This document shows, piece by piece, positions 16,783-24,158 of a DNA stretch of 64,000 nt (its first letter is position 1; each line of letters begins with the position of its first letter). Position numbers and translations under genes: made by a program. Source of the DNA: an uncultured Hymenobacter sp. Lineage in GTDB: Bacteria; Bacteroidota; Bacteroidia; Cytophagales; Hymenobacteraceae. The notes under the pieces are model-generated. The model was not told where the DNA came from, did not search any database, and saw only the letters and a program-made list of their open reading frames with translations. The stretch is from NCBI GenBank assembly GCA_913776615.1, contig CAJYPK010000040.1, positions 124,001 through 188,000 on the forward strand, given 5' to 3'.

Positions 16783-17499
16783 ATGAAAACCCTGAAACTC
16801 TCTTTCTCTTATTTGCTAGCCATGTTGCTGCTGCTGGGCCACTTCGCGCAGGCACAGTCTACCACCGTGACGACGGACAAGCCGAAGGGCATGAGCAAAA
16901 CTTTGAAGGGTGGTATCATTGGCGGCCTTGGTGGGGCAGCGGGCGGTGCTATTCTGGGCCGCGTAATTGGTGGTAAGTCGGGTACGGCCAAAGGGGCCAT
17001 TCTGGGCGCTGCCGTCGGCGGGGCGGGTGGTGCGCTGATCGGCCGCCGCATGGATAAGCAAGCTGCCGAGCTGCGCCGCGACTTGGAAGGTGCCAAGGTA
17101 GAGCGCATCGGCGAAGGTATTAAAATCACGTTCGCTTCGGGTATCTTGTTCGATACCAACTCTTCGGCCCTCACGCCGGCTGCTACCGGCAACATCGACG
17201 AACTGGCTGCGACGCTCCAGAAGTACGCCGATACCAACGTGACCATCGACGGCCACACCGATTCTTCCGGCTCCGATGCCATCAACCAGCCGCTGAGCCA
17301 GCGCCGTGCCCAGGCCGTTGCCAACGAATTGACCGCTAAAGGTGTAGACAGCAGCCGCATCACGGCCACGGGCTATGGCTCGAGCCAGCCGGTAGCCGAC
17401 AACACCACTGCCGCTGGCAAAGCTGCCAACCGCCGTGTGGAAGTAGCTATTTTCGCCAACGAGAAAATGCAGAAAGCCGCCAAGCGCGGTCAACTCTAG
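16783..17499 (+). CDS. Glycine-zipper OmpA-family protein (second copy)
   Basis: Exported OmpA-family protein of 238 residues, paralogous to 15420-16166. The signal ends GHFAQAQ with no lipobox, so unlike its paralogue it is not a lipoprotein. The glycine zipper (GGIIGGLGGAAGGAILGRVI) is followed by RMDKQAAELRRDLEGAKVER, ITFASGILFDTNSSALTP, VTIDGHTDSSGSDAIN and NRRVEVAIFANEKMQKAA. The stop codon is the first base triplet of the left arm of an inverted repeat at 17499-17541. Role as for the other OmpA proteins. Confidence 0.87.
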   Translation: MKTLKLSFSYLLAMLLLLGHFAQAQSTTVTTDKPKGMSKTLKGGIIGGLGGAAGGAILGRVIGGKSGTAKGAILGAAVGGAGGALIGRRMDKQAAELRRDLEGAKVERIGEGIKITFASGILFDTNSSALTPAATGNIDELAATLQKYADTNVTIDGHTDSSGSDAINQPLSQRRAQAVANELTAKGVDSSRITATGYGSSQPVADNTTAAGKAANRRVEVAIFANEKMQKAAKRGQL

Positions 17500-17541
17500 A
17501 CCGCAGATTTAACGGATTCAACGGATTGCGCAGATACGCCC
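17499..17541. repeat. Inverted repeat family A, left arm
   Basis: 43 nt beginning at the stop codon of the OmpA gene. Its reverse complement matches 17709-17751 at 40 of 43 positions by my alignment. It contains ACGGATTCAACGGATT. Confidence 0.85.
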
Positions 17542-17614
17542 GCCAGCCTCCGGCGGCGGGCTGACTAAGCCAGCGCACTGATTGAGCGAGTTATCAGTAT
17601 GATTAAGATGTTGT

Positions 17615-17641
17615 AAAAGGCCACCTTCGGGTGGCCTTTTT
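17615..17641 (+). terminator. Terminator
   Basis: AAAAGGCCACC pairs with GGTGGCCTTTT around TTCG, located between the arms of the repeat. Confidence 0.8.
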
Positions 17642-17706
17642 ACGTTGTATATCCCAGCTAATCAGCTACGCGCTATTGCAAAACAACAGTAGTTAGCCTG
17701 CCATAG

Positions 17707-18492
17707 GTGGGCGTATCCGTGAAATCCGTTGAATCCGTTAAATCTGCGGTCGAGAAAGCCCTGGCCGACCACGCTGTATTGAATGAATTTTTTGGGCCGG
17801 TGCCTACGGCGGCGCGGCGTACGCCCATGCGCGAGCTTATTTCGACGCTGCTTTCGCACCGTACCACCCACGCCGACGAGGAGCTTGCCTACGACCGAAT
17901 GCTGGAAGCTTTCGGCGACTGGGAGGGCGTGTTGCATGCCCCGCTCGACGACCTTATTCACGCTATTCGTACCACGCGCTGGCCAGCCACGCAGGCACCG
18001 CGCATTCAGGAGATACTGGGGCGCATCAAGGCGGAGACGGGCGGAAGCTTTTCGTTGGACTTCCTGGCCGATTGGCCTACCGAGCGCGCCATGCAGTGGC
18101 TAACCGATATGCCCGGTATCGGCCTGAAAACGGCCTCCTTGGTGTTGCTTTTCAATTTTCGGAAGCCCGTACTGCCAGTCGATGCGCACGTGCACCGCGT
18201 AGCCCAGCGGGTAGGCTTTCTTGGTCCTAAGGTGTCGGTAGAGAAGGCGCATACGGTGCTGCTCGATCTGCTCAAGCCGCATCTTGATCCTGAAGGGTTG
18301 TTCAACTTTCACAAGCATAACTATTGGCTCGGGCAGCAGATTTGCTTTTTTCAAAAGCCTAATTGCCCCCGTTGTCCGCTCAAGGGTTTCTGCGACTACT
18401 ACCGCGAGCATTTCGGCGAAGCTAGCGCTGAGGTACTGGCGGCTACCCCAACGCATTGGGACGCCGCCGCCTGGGGTAAGCTACCGCATTAG
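17707..18492 (+). CDS. Endonuclease III-family DNA glycosylase
   Basis: Base-excision repair enzyme of 261 residues. The helix-hairpin-helix is MPGIGLKTASLVL with the catalytic Lys, followed by the catalytic Asp in LPVDAHVHRVAQRVG. The C-terminus has the iron-sulfur motif CFFQKPNCPRCPLKGFC (C-x6-C-x2-C-x5-C). It is longer than E. coli Nth and somewhat diverged, so the lesion range is open. No ATG lies near the expected start. The only suitable starts are GTG at 17707 or 17719, and both fall in or at the edge of a dispersed inverted repeat, so the first 14 or so residues (VSVKSVESVKSAV) are repeat-encoded. Confidence 0.83.
   Translation: MGVSVKSVESVKSAVEKALADHAVLNEFFGPVPTAARRTPMRELISTLLSHRTTHADEELAYDRMLEAFGDWEGVLHAPLDDLIHAIRTTRWPATQAPRIQEILGRIKAETGGSFSLDFLADWPTERAMQWLTDMPGIGLKTASLVLLFNFRKPVLPVDAHVHRVAQRVGFLGPKVSVEKAHTVLLDLLKPHLDPEGLFNFHKHNYWLGQQICFFQKPNCPRCPLKGFCDYYREHFGEASAEVLAATPTHWDAAAWGKLPH
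17709..17751. repeat. Inverted repeat family A, right arm
   Basis: Complement of the left arm. It overlaps the first codons of the endonuclease III-like gene. Confidence 0.85.
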
Positions 18493-18494
18493 CA

Positions 18495-18574
18495 TGTAGG
18501 GTAAGCTTTAATTTGCCTGGCGGCCGGCGAGCCGCGACTCCCCTTACGCCGGGCAAGTTAAAGCCTACCCTACA
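18495..18574. repeat. Inverted repeat family B, copy 1
   Basis: Arms 18495-18522 and 18547-18574 match at 25 of 28 positions. The outer ends read TGTAGGGTAAGCTTTAATTT and the complement. A second copy lies at 36923-36979. Confidence 0.85.
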
Positions 18575-18595
18575 TTCCTGGGTTACCTTTACGCT

Positions 18596-19579
18596 ATGCG
18601 CCTTGTTCGCCATCCGGTTCTCTGTAATTACTACGTTACGTATCGCTGCAACGCGAAATGTTCGTTTTGTGACATCTGGGAAAAGCCTTCGCCCTACATC
18701 ACGCTGGCTGATGTGGAAGCCAACCTGCGGGATCTAAAGCGGTTAGGCGTGAAGGTGATTGATTTCACGGGCGGCGAGCCGCTGCTGCACCGTCAATTGC
18801 CCGATTTCTTGGCGCTGGCCCGCCGAATGGGTTTTATCACGACCGTGACGACCAATGGTCTGCTCTACCCTAAGAACGCCGAAAAGCTGCGGGGCTTGGT
18901 CGACATGCTCCACTTTTCGCTCGACAGCATCGACCGGGCCACCCACGACCGGGGGCGCGGCGTAGCGTGCTACGACTTCGTTCTCGAAAGCATTCGGGTA
19001 GCCAAAGAACTGGGTGAGCGACCTGATATTCTGTTCACGGTTTTCCGCCACAACCTGGCCGACCTGGAGGCCGTGTACCGCGACATCACGCAGCCCAACG
19101 GCTTGATGCTTATCCTCAATCCGGCCTTCGATTACGGCGACGTAGCGACCGGTGAGCAGCTGACGGAGGATGAGCTGAGTTTTCTGTCGGACTTTGGCAA
19201 GCGCAGGGGCGTATACCTCAACGAAGGCTTTATCGCGCTGCGCCGCGACGGCGGCAACCACGTAGCCGCCCCCGTATGCCGGGCGGCTAGCACCACGCTG
19301 GTTATTTCACCCAACAACGAGCTAGTGTTGCCCTGCTATCACCTCGGCGAGCAGAAATTCCCTATCAACGGCCAGCTATTCGACGTGTACAATGCGCCCG
19401 CCACCCAGCGGCTGGCCGCCCTCGAAGGCCGCCTACCCCAGTGCGAGGGCTGTACTATCAACTGCTACATGCAGCCCAGCTTCGCGGTTGAAACGAGCAA
19501 GTACTTTTGGCAGGCATTGCCCAGTACCCTGAAATACAATTGGGAGAAGGGTACCTGGAAACGCCTACTAAGTACTTAG
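18596..19579 (+). CDS. Radical SAM/SPASM-type protein
   Basis: Radical S-adenosylmethionine enzyme of 327 residues. The [4Fe-4S] motif is YRCNAKCSFCDIW (CxxxCxxC) near residue 18, followed by DFTGGEPLLH and TVTTNGLLYP. The C-terminal part has Cys at VCRAAS, LPCYHLG, and CEGCTINCYMQPS, suggesting a SPASM-like auxiliary cluster site. Function and substrate are unclear; it resembles the small radical SAM proteins with HpnH- or MoaA-like cores. TACCTTTA at 18584-18591 is a near-perfect -7 box only 4 nt from the ATG. The last codons overlap the convergent gene by 4 nt. Confidence 0.8.
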   Translation: MRLVRHPVLCNYYVTYRCNAKCSFCDIWEKPSPYITLADVEANLRDLKRLGVKVIDFTGGEPLLHRQLPDFLALARRMGFITTVTTNGLLYPKNAEKLRGLVDMLHFSLDSIDRATHDRGRGVACYDFVLESIRVAKELGERPDILFTVFRHNLADLEAVYRDITQPNGLMLILNPAFDYGDVATGEQLTEDELSFLSDFGKRRGVYLNEGFIALRRDGGNHVAAPVCRAASTTLVISPNNELVLPCYHLGEQKFPINGQLFDVYNAPATQRLAALEGRLPQCEGCTINCYMQPSFAVETSKYFWQALPSTLKYNWEKGTWKRLLST

Positions 19580-20094
19580 TCTGCTTCCTCGGGTTGCAAG
19601 CCCCGAATGCGCAAATTGCTCAAAACCTGTTGAATAGCGGCGGGTTGCTGCGTGCCGATGAGGAGTCGCTCGCCGCTGGTCAGTACGAGTTGCACGCCTT
19701 GGTTGCCCCAGGCATTGTATGCCTCGTTCTCGCCCATAAACGTGCGGATGCCCCAGCCACCGTACTCGCGCAGGGGGGCATACCTGCGAACGTAGGCCCG
19801 CCGCACCTGCGCCCAGGGAATAAAGCGCCACTCGCTTTGCAGGGGCGCGAAGCGTACGCGGACCCCATCGGCGGCCAGCTGGGTGTAGAGCTTGAGAAAT
19901 CCTAGCAGTCCGAAAGAGATACTACTAGTCAGTACCAGTATCCCGGCTATTGCCAAGCCGCCGTGCCGAGTGCCCACGCTGAGCGTCGCCCCTAGCGTGA
20001 TGAGTGGCGCCAGAAGTGCTACGCCCCACCAATGCCGGAGCATCGGCTGGCACTCAGTAAAAAGAGAAGGCTCGGGTGAGGACGGGGTTGGCAT
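19576..20094 (-). CDS. Two-TM protein with PH-like domain, function unknown
   Basis: Protein of 172 residues that I do not recognise. Two hydrophobic segments lie at about residues 22-40 and 47-70 (WWGVALLAPLITLGATLSV and IAGILVLTSSISFGLLGFL). A soluble C-terminal domain follows, with alternating short strands (VRVRFAPLQSEWRFIPWAQV, GVQLVLTSGERLLIG) that would suit a bacterial PH-like fold. It converges on the radical SAM gene with a 4-nt overlap. The start ATG at 20094 opens directly before the first hydrophobic segment. Confidence 0.6.
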   Translation of the reverse strand: MPTPSSPEPSLFTECQPMLRHWWGVALLAPLITLGATLSVGTRHGGLAIAGILVLTSSISFGLLGFLKLYTQLAADGVRVRFAPLQSEWRFIPWAQVRRAYVRRYAPLREYGGWGIRTFMGENEAYNAWGNQGVQLVLTSGERLLIGTQQPAAIQQVLSNLRIRGLQPEEAD

Positions 20095-20117
20095 GAGTCG
20101 AAAATAGCGCTCAGCGT

Positions 20118-20125
20118 TACATTTG
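20118..20125 (+). promoter_or_regulatory. -7 box of gamma-carbonic anhydrase gene
   Basis: TACATTTG, an exact TAnnTTTG, 22 nt before the ATG at 20148. No clear -33 element. Confidence 0.5.
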
Positions 20126-20147
20126 AAAATACTTACGCTTATTCGCC

Positions 20148-20675
20148 ATGCCCGCCCTTTTATTACCAGTTCATGGAATAATGCCCACTATTGGCCCCGA
20201 CTGCTTCCTGGCCGATAATGCCACGGTGGTGGGGGATGTGGTACTGGGTCGCGGCTGCACGGTGTGGTTTACGGCGGTTATTCGGGGCGATGTCAATAGC
20301 ATCCGCATTGGTGACGAGACCAATATTCAGGATGGAGCGGTGCTGCACTGCACCTTCGAGCAGGCAGCGCTGACCATTGGCTCGCGCGTGAGCATCGGGC
20401 ACCGGGCGCTGGTGCACGGCTGCACCGTGGAGGACGACGTGCTCATTGGGATGGGAGCCATCGTAATGGACCACGCCGTGGTGGGTAGCGGCTGCATCAT
20501 TGCGGCGGGGGCGGTGGTACTCGAAAATACCGTCTGCGAGCCCGGCTACCTCTACGCTGGCGTACCCGCCCGCAAAATCAAGCCCGTGAGCGAAATACAA
20601 GCCGCTGGCCTACGTCGTACGGCGGCTAATTATCAACGGTATGCCAGCTGGTTTTCAGCACCGGACGCGGAGTAA
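20148..20675 (+). CDS. Gamma-carbonic anhydrase-family protein
   Basis: Hexapeptide-repeat left-handed beta-helix protein of 175 residues, the usual length. It reads VVGDVVLGRGCTVWFTAVIR, GDVNSIRIGDETNIQDGAVL, HCTF, then SIGHRALVHGC with the second and third metal His, VLIGMGAIVMDHAVVG and YAGVPARKIK. These are the signature turns of the gamma-class/PaaY-type family. Many members lack strong carbonic anhydrase activity, so the exact role is open. Confidence 0.88.
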   Translation: MPALLLPVHGIMPTIGPDCFLADNATVVGDVVLGRGCTVWFTAVIRGDVNSIRIGDETNIQDGAVLHCTFEQAALTIGSRVSIGHRALVHGCTVEDDVLIGMGAIVMDHAVVGSGCIIAAGAVVLENTVCEPGYLYAGVPARKIKPVSEIQAAGLRRTAANYQRYASWFSAPDAE

Positions 20676-20832
20676 GAGAAGCCACCAGATTATCTGTAAA
20701 GTCAGATAAAAAATGAATAAAAGCTCGTCTGCAAGCAGGAAACAGCGATTTTTTTCTGCTTAAGCTAAAATCAGGCTTTTTGTAAAGTCAGGGAAGTCGT
20801 AAAATCGTCTTGCGTGTCGTGTAGGGCCGGTT

Positions 20833-20849
20833 GAGTTTTGACAAAACTC
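20833..20849. promoter_or_regulatory. Hairpin upstream of TM2 lipoprotein gene
   Basis: GAGTTTT and AAAACTC with a 3-nt loop, 19 nt before the ATG at 20868. It may fold in the 5' UTR or bind a regulator. Confidence 0.35.
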
Positions 20850-20867
20850 CACTCAAGCCCCATCACC

Positions 20868-21563
20868 ATGCACCAAGTCCGTACGCTGCCCAACCGCGTT
20901 GGCAACGCCGCCGCTGCATTGCTAGTCGCGTGCACACTGAATGCCTGCCAGCGAGCTAGCTATTTTCTGCCGGTACCAACTGTGCCGACAGCTTCCTTAA
21001 GGCTGGCGCCAGCCGAAGTCGCACAAACAAGGCTCTTTGCGCGAGCGTTGCCCTCGGCTCATTCATTACCTCGGCCAGCGCGTGTAAACTACATGCAGAG
21101 AGCCTATTTGCGCGTAAGGCAACGGGCTACAGAAAACAGGTCGCAGCCGGTAGCCGCTACCGCGGCGACTAAGGTGGAGCAGGTGAGCCCTTCCCTAACG
21201 AAAACGATACCGGCTACTGCACACGCTACAGAGCCGCCCCTGCGGCAGCGCTCACGCACGGTAGCGATAATCTTGGCGGCGCTATCGGTAGCGTATATCC
21301 CCCTGGGTCTGCACAACTTCTACTTGGGGTATTATGGCCGGGGCGCCCTCACAATAGGCTTGTTCGTAGTAGGCAGCTATTTATTGCTACTCGGAGCGTT
21401 TGGATTGCTCACGGCTTCCGGCAGCCTGGCCGCCGTAGGCGTTATCGGGCTGGCTATGCTCGCCGGAGGATACTGTTGGCAGGTAGTGGATTTGATTCGC
21501 ATTATAACCGGAAGCTTACAGCCCAAGGACGGCAGCTACCGAAAGAGCAACCACCACCCGTAG
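20868..21563 (+). CDS. TM2-domain lipoprotein
   Basis: Protein of 231 residues. The N-terminus has a lipoprotein-like signal (AAAALLVACTLNACQRASYF). A low-complexity Ala/Thr/Pro spacer of about 100 residues follows. The C-terminus carries a TM2 domain: LGLHNFYLGYYGRGALTIGL, a loop, and a second membrane segment, followed by AMLAGGYCWQVVDLIRIITG. The TM2 family has no general function. A TTG start at 20838 is possible but overlaps a hairpin. Confidence 0.75.
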   Translation: MHQVRTLPNRVGNAAAALLVACTLNACQRASYFLPVPTVPTASLRLAPAEVAQTRLFARALPSAHSLPRPARVNYMQRAYLRVRQRATENRSQPVAATAATKVEQVSPSLTKTIPATAHATEPPLRQRSRTVAIILAALSVAYIPLGLHNFYLGYYGRGALTIGLFVVGSYLLLLGAFGLLTASGSLAAVGVIGLAMLAGGYCWQVVDLIRIITGSLQPKDGSYRKSNHHP

Positions 21564-21587
21564 GTCGGCCGGTTTTGCGCGTGCTGG

Positions 21588-22916
21588 CTAAGTAGTAGTC
21601 AGCGGGTCGGTTTCGTCCGATGTCGTGTTACGAATCACCCGCAGCTGCACCATTTCCACTACGCGGCCAGTGCGGCTGAGCACCCGGAACTCGTAGGGGT
21701 CGAGCACGGCCACGTCGCCAACTTCCGGGATGTTGCCGTAGAGTACGTTGAGCAGCCCGCCTACGCTCTCGTAGTCGTCGCCCTCGGGCAGGGGGTAGGG
21801 GAGGTATTCGTTGGCGTCGGGGATGGATGTGGCAGTATTGACACGATATTCAGTTTCGGATATTTTCTCCACTACCGGCACCTCGTTGTCGTACTCGTCT
21901 TGAATTTCACCCACGAGTTCTTCCATAATGTCCTCGATGGTGACGATGCCCGATACGCCGCCGAACTCGTCGCTCACGATGGCCATTACGATGTGCTTGC
22001 GCTGAAACTGGCGCAGCAGGCGGTTGATTTTCTTCGTTTCGGGTACGAAGTAGGCCGGGCGCATGATGCGGGCCAGCTCCAGCGGCTCGCCGCTACGGAT
22101 AATGGGCAGCAAGTCTTTGACGTTGAGTACACCCACGATATTGTCGATGCTGCCCTCGTACACCGGCATGCGCGAGTAGCCCTCGCTGAAAATGATTTCG
22201 AGCAGTTTGGCTTCGGAAGCGTTGACGTCAAGCGCCGCCAGCTTGGTACGGGGCACCATGATCTGCTTCACCATGCGGTCGTTGAACTGAAAGACGTTCT
22301 CAATCAGCTCGTGCTCCGAGTCTTGAATCTCACCGGTTTCCTTGCCCTGGTCGATGAGGAAGCGGAGTTCCTCGGCCGTGTGCACTTCGGTGCCGTGGCT
22401 GGCTTGCACGCCAAATAGCCCCAGCAGCATGTTGGATAGCTTATTGAGAAGCCAGATAGCCGGGAACGTAACGACGTAGAAAAATCGTAGCGGGGCCGCG
22501 ATGAAGAGCGTCGTGGCTTCCGATTTCTGGATGGCCAGCACCTTGGGAGCCTGCTCGCCGATGACGATGTGCAGGATGGTGATAGTGGCAAACGAGAACA
22601 CCAGCGCCACGCTGTGTACGCTCTCGGGCGAGAGCGTCAGTCCGAATTTATGAATGACGGCCAGCAGCACTTCCGCCACTACGCTTTCGCCGATCCAACC
22701 CAGGGCCAGCGAGGCCAGCGTGATACCCAGCTGAGTAGCTGAAAGATAAGCATCCAGGTTGTGCAGCATGGTCTGCGTGAGCTTGGCCAGCCGGTTGCCC
22801 TCCTGCGCTCGCAAATCAATTTGGGAAGACCGCACCTTAACGAGCGCAAACTCAGCGGCGACGAAGAACCCGTTGACCAAAACCAGCAACAGGGTAAGCA
22901 GTATTTTTAAGCCCAT
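21588..22916 (-). CDS. CorC/HlyC-family (CNNM + CBS) membrane protein
   Basis: Membrane protein of 442 residues. An N-terminal CNNM domain has about four membrane segments (LLVLVNGFFVAAEFALVKVR, LGITLASLALGWIGE, ITILHIVIGEQAPKVLAI). Two CBS domains follow (IMVPRTKLAALDV and IVTIEDIMEELVGEI). The C-terminal CorC/HlyC domain includes GDDYESVGGLLNVLYGNIPE. Homologues are linked to Mg2+ or Co2+ efflux. The name hemolysin is historical. A TACTTTTG box at 22972-22965 lies about 50 nt upstream. Confidence 0.88.
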   Translation of the reverse strand: MGLKILLTLLLVLVNGFFVAAEFALVKVRSSQIDLRAQEGNRLAKLTQTMLHNLDAYLSATQLGITLASLALGWIGESVVAEVLLAVIHKFGLTLSPESVHSVALVFSFATITILHIVIGEQAPKVLAIQKSEATTLFIAAPLRFFYVVTFPAIWLLNKLSNMLLGLFGVQASHGTEVHTAEELRFLIDQGKETGEIQDSEHELIENVFQFNDRMVKQIMVPRTKLAALDVNASEAKLLEIIFSEGYSRMPVYEGSIDNIVGVLNVKDLLPIIRSGEPLELARIMRPAYFVPETKKINRLLRQFQRKHIVMAIVSDEFGGVSGIVTIEDIMEELVGEIQDEYDNEVPVVEKISETEYRVNTATSIPDANEYLPYPLPEGDDYESVGGLLNVLYGNIPEVGDVAVLDPYEFRVLSRTGRVVEMVQLRVIRNTTSDETDPLTTT

Positions 22917-22964
22917 GTAGTCGGCTCCCCTCAGACGCGGACGGTCGGGCAGCCTTTATAAGGG

Positions 22965-22972
22965 CAAAAGTA
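22965..22972 (-). promoter_or_regulatory. -7 box of CorC/HlyC gene
   Basis: Minus-strand TACTTTTG, matching TAnnTTTG, 48 nt before the ATG. Confidence 0.45.
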
Positions 22973-23081
22973 CGAATTCCGGCGGGGCAAGTTCACGTCG
23001 GGCACCCTGGCCGCACGCCTAAAGTTGCAAAAGGCAGGGAGTTGGGGCCAGCGGTCGGACTGGCTGGAGTATCTGAACGCG

Positions 23082-23114
23082 AAAAGGGGCGCTTCCCGTA
23101 GTGGGAAGCGCCCC
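23082..23114 (-). terminator. Terminator of tRNA-like gene
   Basis: Perfect 12-bp stem GGGGCGCTTCCC / GGGAAGCGCCCC with a 5-nt loop, followed on the minus strand by TTTTCG. It isolates the tRNA-like gene from the next promoter. Confidence 0.85.
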
Positions 23115-23125
23115 TTCAAAAAAAG

Positions 23126-23238
23126 CTGTAGCGGAAGGACTTGAACCTCCACGAAGCGGTTAGGCAGTAGAACTGCTTTATCCCGGAGCCTTCACCCCCG
23201 AGATAGGAGGGCGTGTCTGCCAGTTTCACCACACTACA
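23126..23238 (-). tRNA. Atypical tRNA-like gene with long variable arm
   Basis: 113-nt tRNA-like RNA. The acceptor (TGTAGTG / CGCTACA), Leu-type D-arm (GTGAAACTGGCAGACAC), 5-bp anticodon stem (CCCTC / GGGGG) and T-arm (GGAGGTTCAAGTCCTTC) are all intact. The anticodon loop is CTATCTC, which by position gives AUC, an anticodon not normally used. The variable region is about 44 nt, far longer than the 12-20 nt of Leu or Ser tRNAs, and contains an inner hairpin GCAGT-TCT-ACTGC. The discriminator is G rather than the A typical of Leu tRNA. CCA is not encoded. Exact decoding role is unknown; it could also be a structured non-decoding RNA. Confidence 0.7.
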
Positions 23239-23276
23239 AGGTTTGATATCGCGGCGCCGTTTGCGTTTTGATGTGT

Positions 23277-23308
23277 CAAAGGTAAGGCAGAGTTTTTTGT
23301 TCCTGCAA
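23277..23308 (-). promoter_or_regulatory. Promoter of tRNA-like gene
   Basis: Minus-strand TACCTTTG at 23284-23277 with TTG 21 nt upstream, an excellent Bacteroidota promoter, 38 nt before the RNA. Confidence 0.75.
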
Positions 23309-23419
23309 ATTTTATTTAAAAAAACTTAAAAAATTATTTAATCTTCAATTTGAAGCCCGGTTTTCGATAAAATTCGATCTGGGTGCGTAGCTTCGTTCTG
23401 CATCCTACCTTCCCTACTT

Positions 23420-23908
23420 ATGTCCCGCCCCTACGAATTAGACGATACCGACCGCCGCATCCTTAGCCTGCTGGTGCAGGACGCCACCCTGGCTTATTCC
23501 GAAATAGCTCGGCAGCTGCACGTTTCGGGTGGTACCATCCACAGCCGCATGACGCGGTTGGAGGAGCTGGGCGTAGTGCGTCGCGCCACCCTGGACCTCG
23601 ACCTGGCCAAGGTGGGCTTCGGCATCCAGGCCTTTTTAGGAATTTATTTGCTGAAAAGCTCCTACTGCGACGCCGTGATTGCCCAGCTACGCGAGATTCC
23701 GGCCGTTATCAGCGTGCATTTTACTACGGGTAGCTACAACCTATTTGCCCGGTTGGCGTGCCGCGATACGCAGCACCTGCGCAACGTGTTGCACGACCTC
23801 GTGCAGCAAATAGAAGGCGTAGAGCGCACAGAGACCCTCATTTCACTCGAAGAAGTATTCAGCCGCCCGGTGCAGCTTGAAGAAGCGCCGGTGGTGGCGC
23901 AGTCGTAG
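23420..23908 (+). CDS. Lrp/AsnC-family transcriptional regulator
   Basis: DNA-binding regulator of 162 residues. An N-terminal helix-turn-helix (LDDTDRRILSLLVQDATLAY, SEIARQLHVSGGTIHSRMTR) is followed by the AsnC/RAM ligand-binding domain (KVGFGIQAFLGIYL, AVISVHFTTGSYNLFARLAC). Such proteins sense amino acids and act as octamers. The target is unknown, as no amino-acid gene is adjacent. Confidence 0.9.
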   Translation: MSRPYELDDTDRRILSLLVQDATLAYSEIARQLHVSGGTIHSRMTRLEELGVVRRATLDLDLAKVGFGIQAFLGIYLLKSSYCDAVIAQLREIPAVISVHFTTGSYNLFARLACRDTQHLRNVLHDLVQQIEGVERTETLISLEEVFSRPVQLEEAPVVAQS

Positions 23909-24011
23909 GCAGCGCGTTGCGCCGTGTAAGCCTGCTGTACCAAACTAAAGCGGTTTCTAAGGTAGAAGAAGCTTTTCCGCTGCTTTAAAAACCGCTATAC
24001 TCACAACGTCC

Positions 24012-24108
24012 GTCATGCTGAACTTGCCGAATCATCTCGCGTGGTGCAGTAAACTCATACGTGCTGATTACTACACCACGCGAGATGCTTCGGCAAGCTC
24101 AGCATGAC
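24012..24108. repeat. Inverted repeat family C, copy 1
   Basis: Arms 24012-24046 and 24074-24108 match at 33 of 35 positions. The outer end reads GTCATGCTGAACTTGCCGAA. It sits between convergent genes (Lrp and SPFH). A second copy is at 38396-38499. An additional 8-bp pair AGCGGTTT/AAACCGCT lies at 23949-23996. Confidence 0.88.
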
Positions 24109-24158
24109 AACAATTATTTAAGCAACAATTATTTAAGCAACGACTTTGTAAGCTGCTG

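Noticed and set aside
17707..18492. Calling this gene MutY or AlkA instead of endonuclease III.
   Set aside because: The catalytic Lys and Asp and the C-x6-C-x2-C-x5-C motif fit Nth; the C-terminal domain expected for MutY is absent.
20690..20837. GTAAAGTCAG occurring twice upstream of the TM2 gene.
   Set aside because: A short direct repeat in AT-rich intergenic sequence; no pairing or known element accompanies it, so I give it no function.
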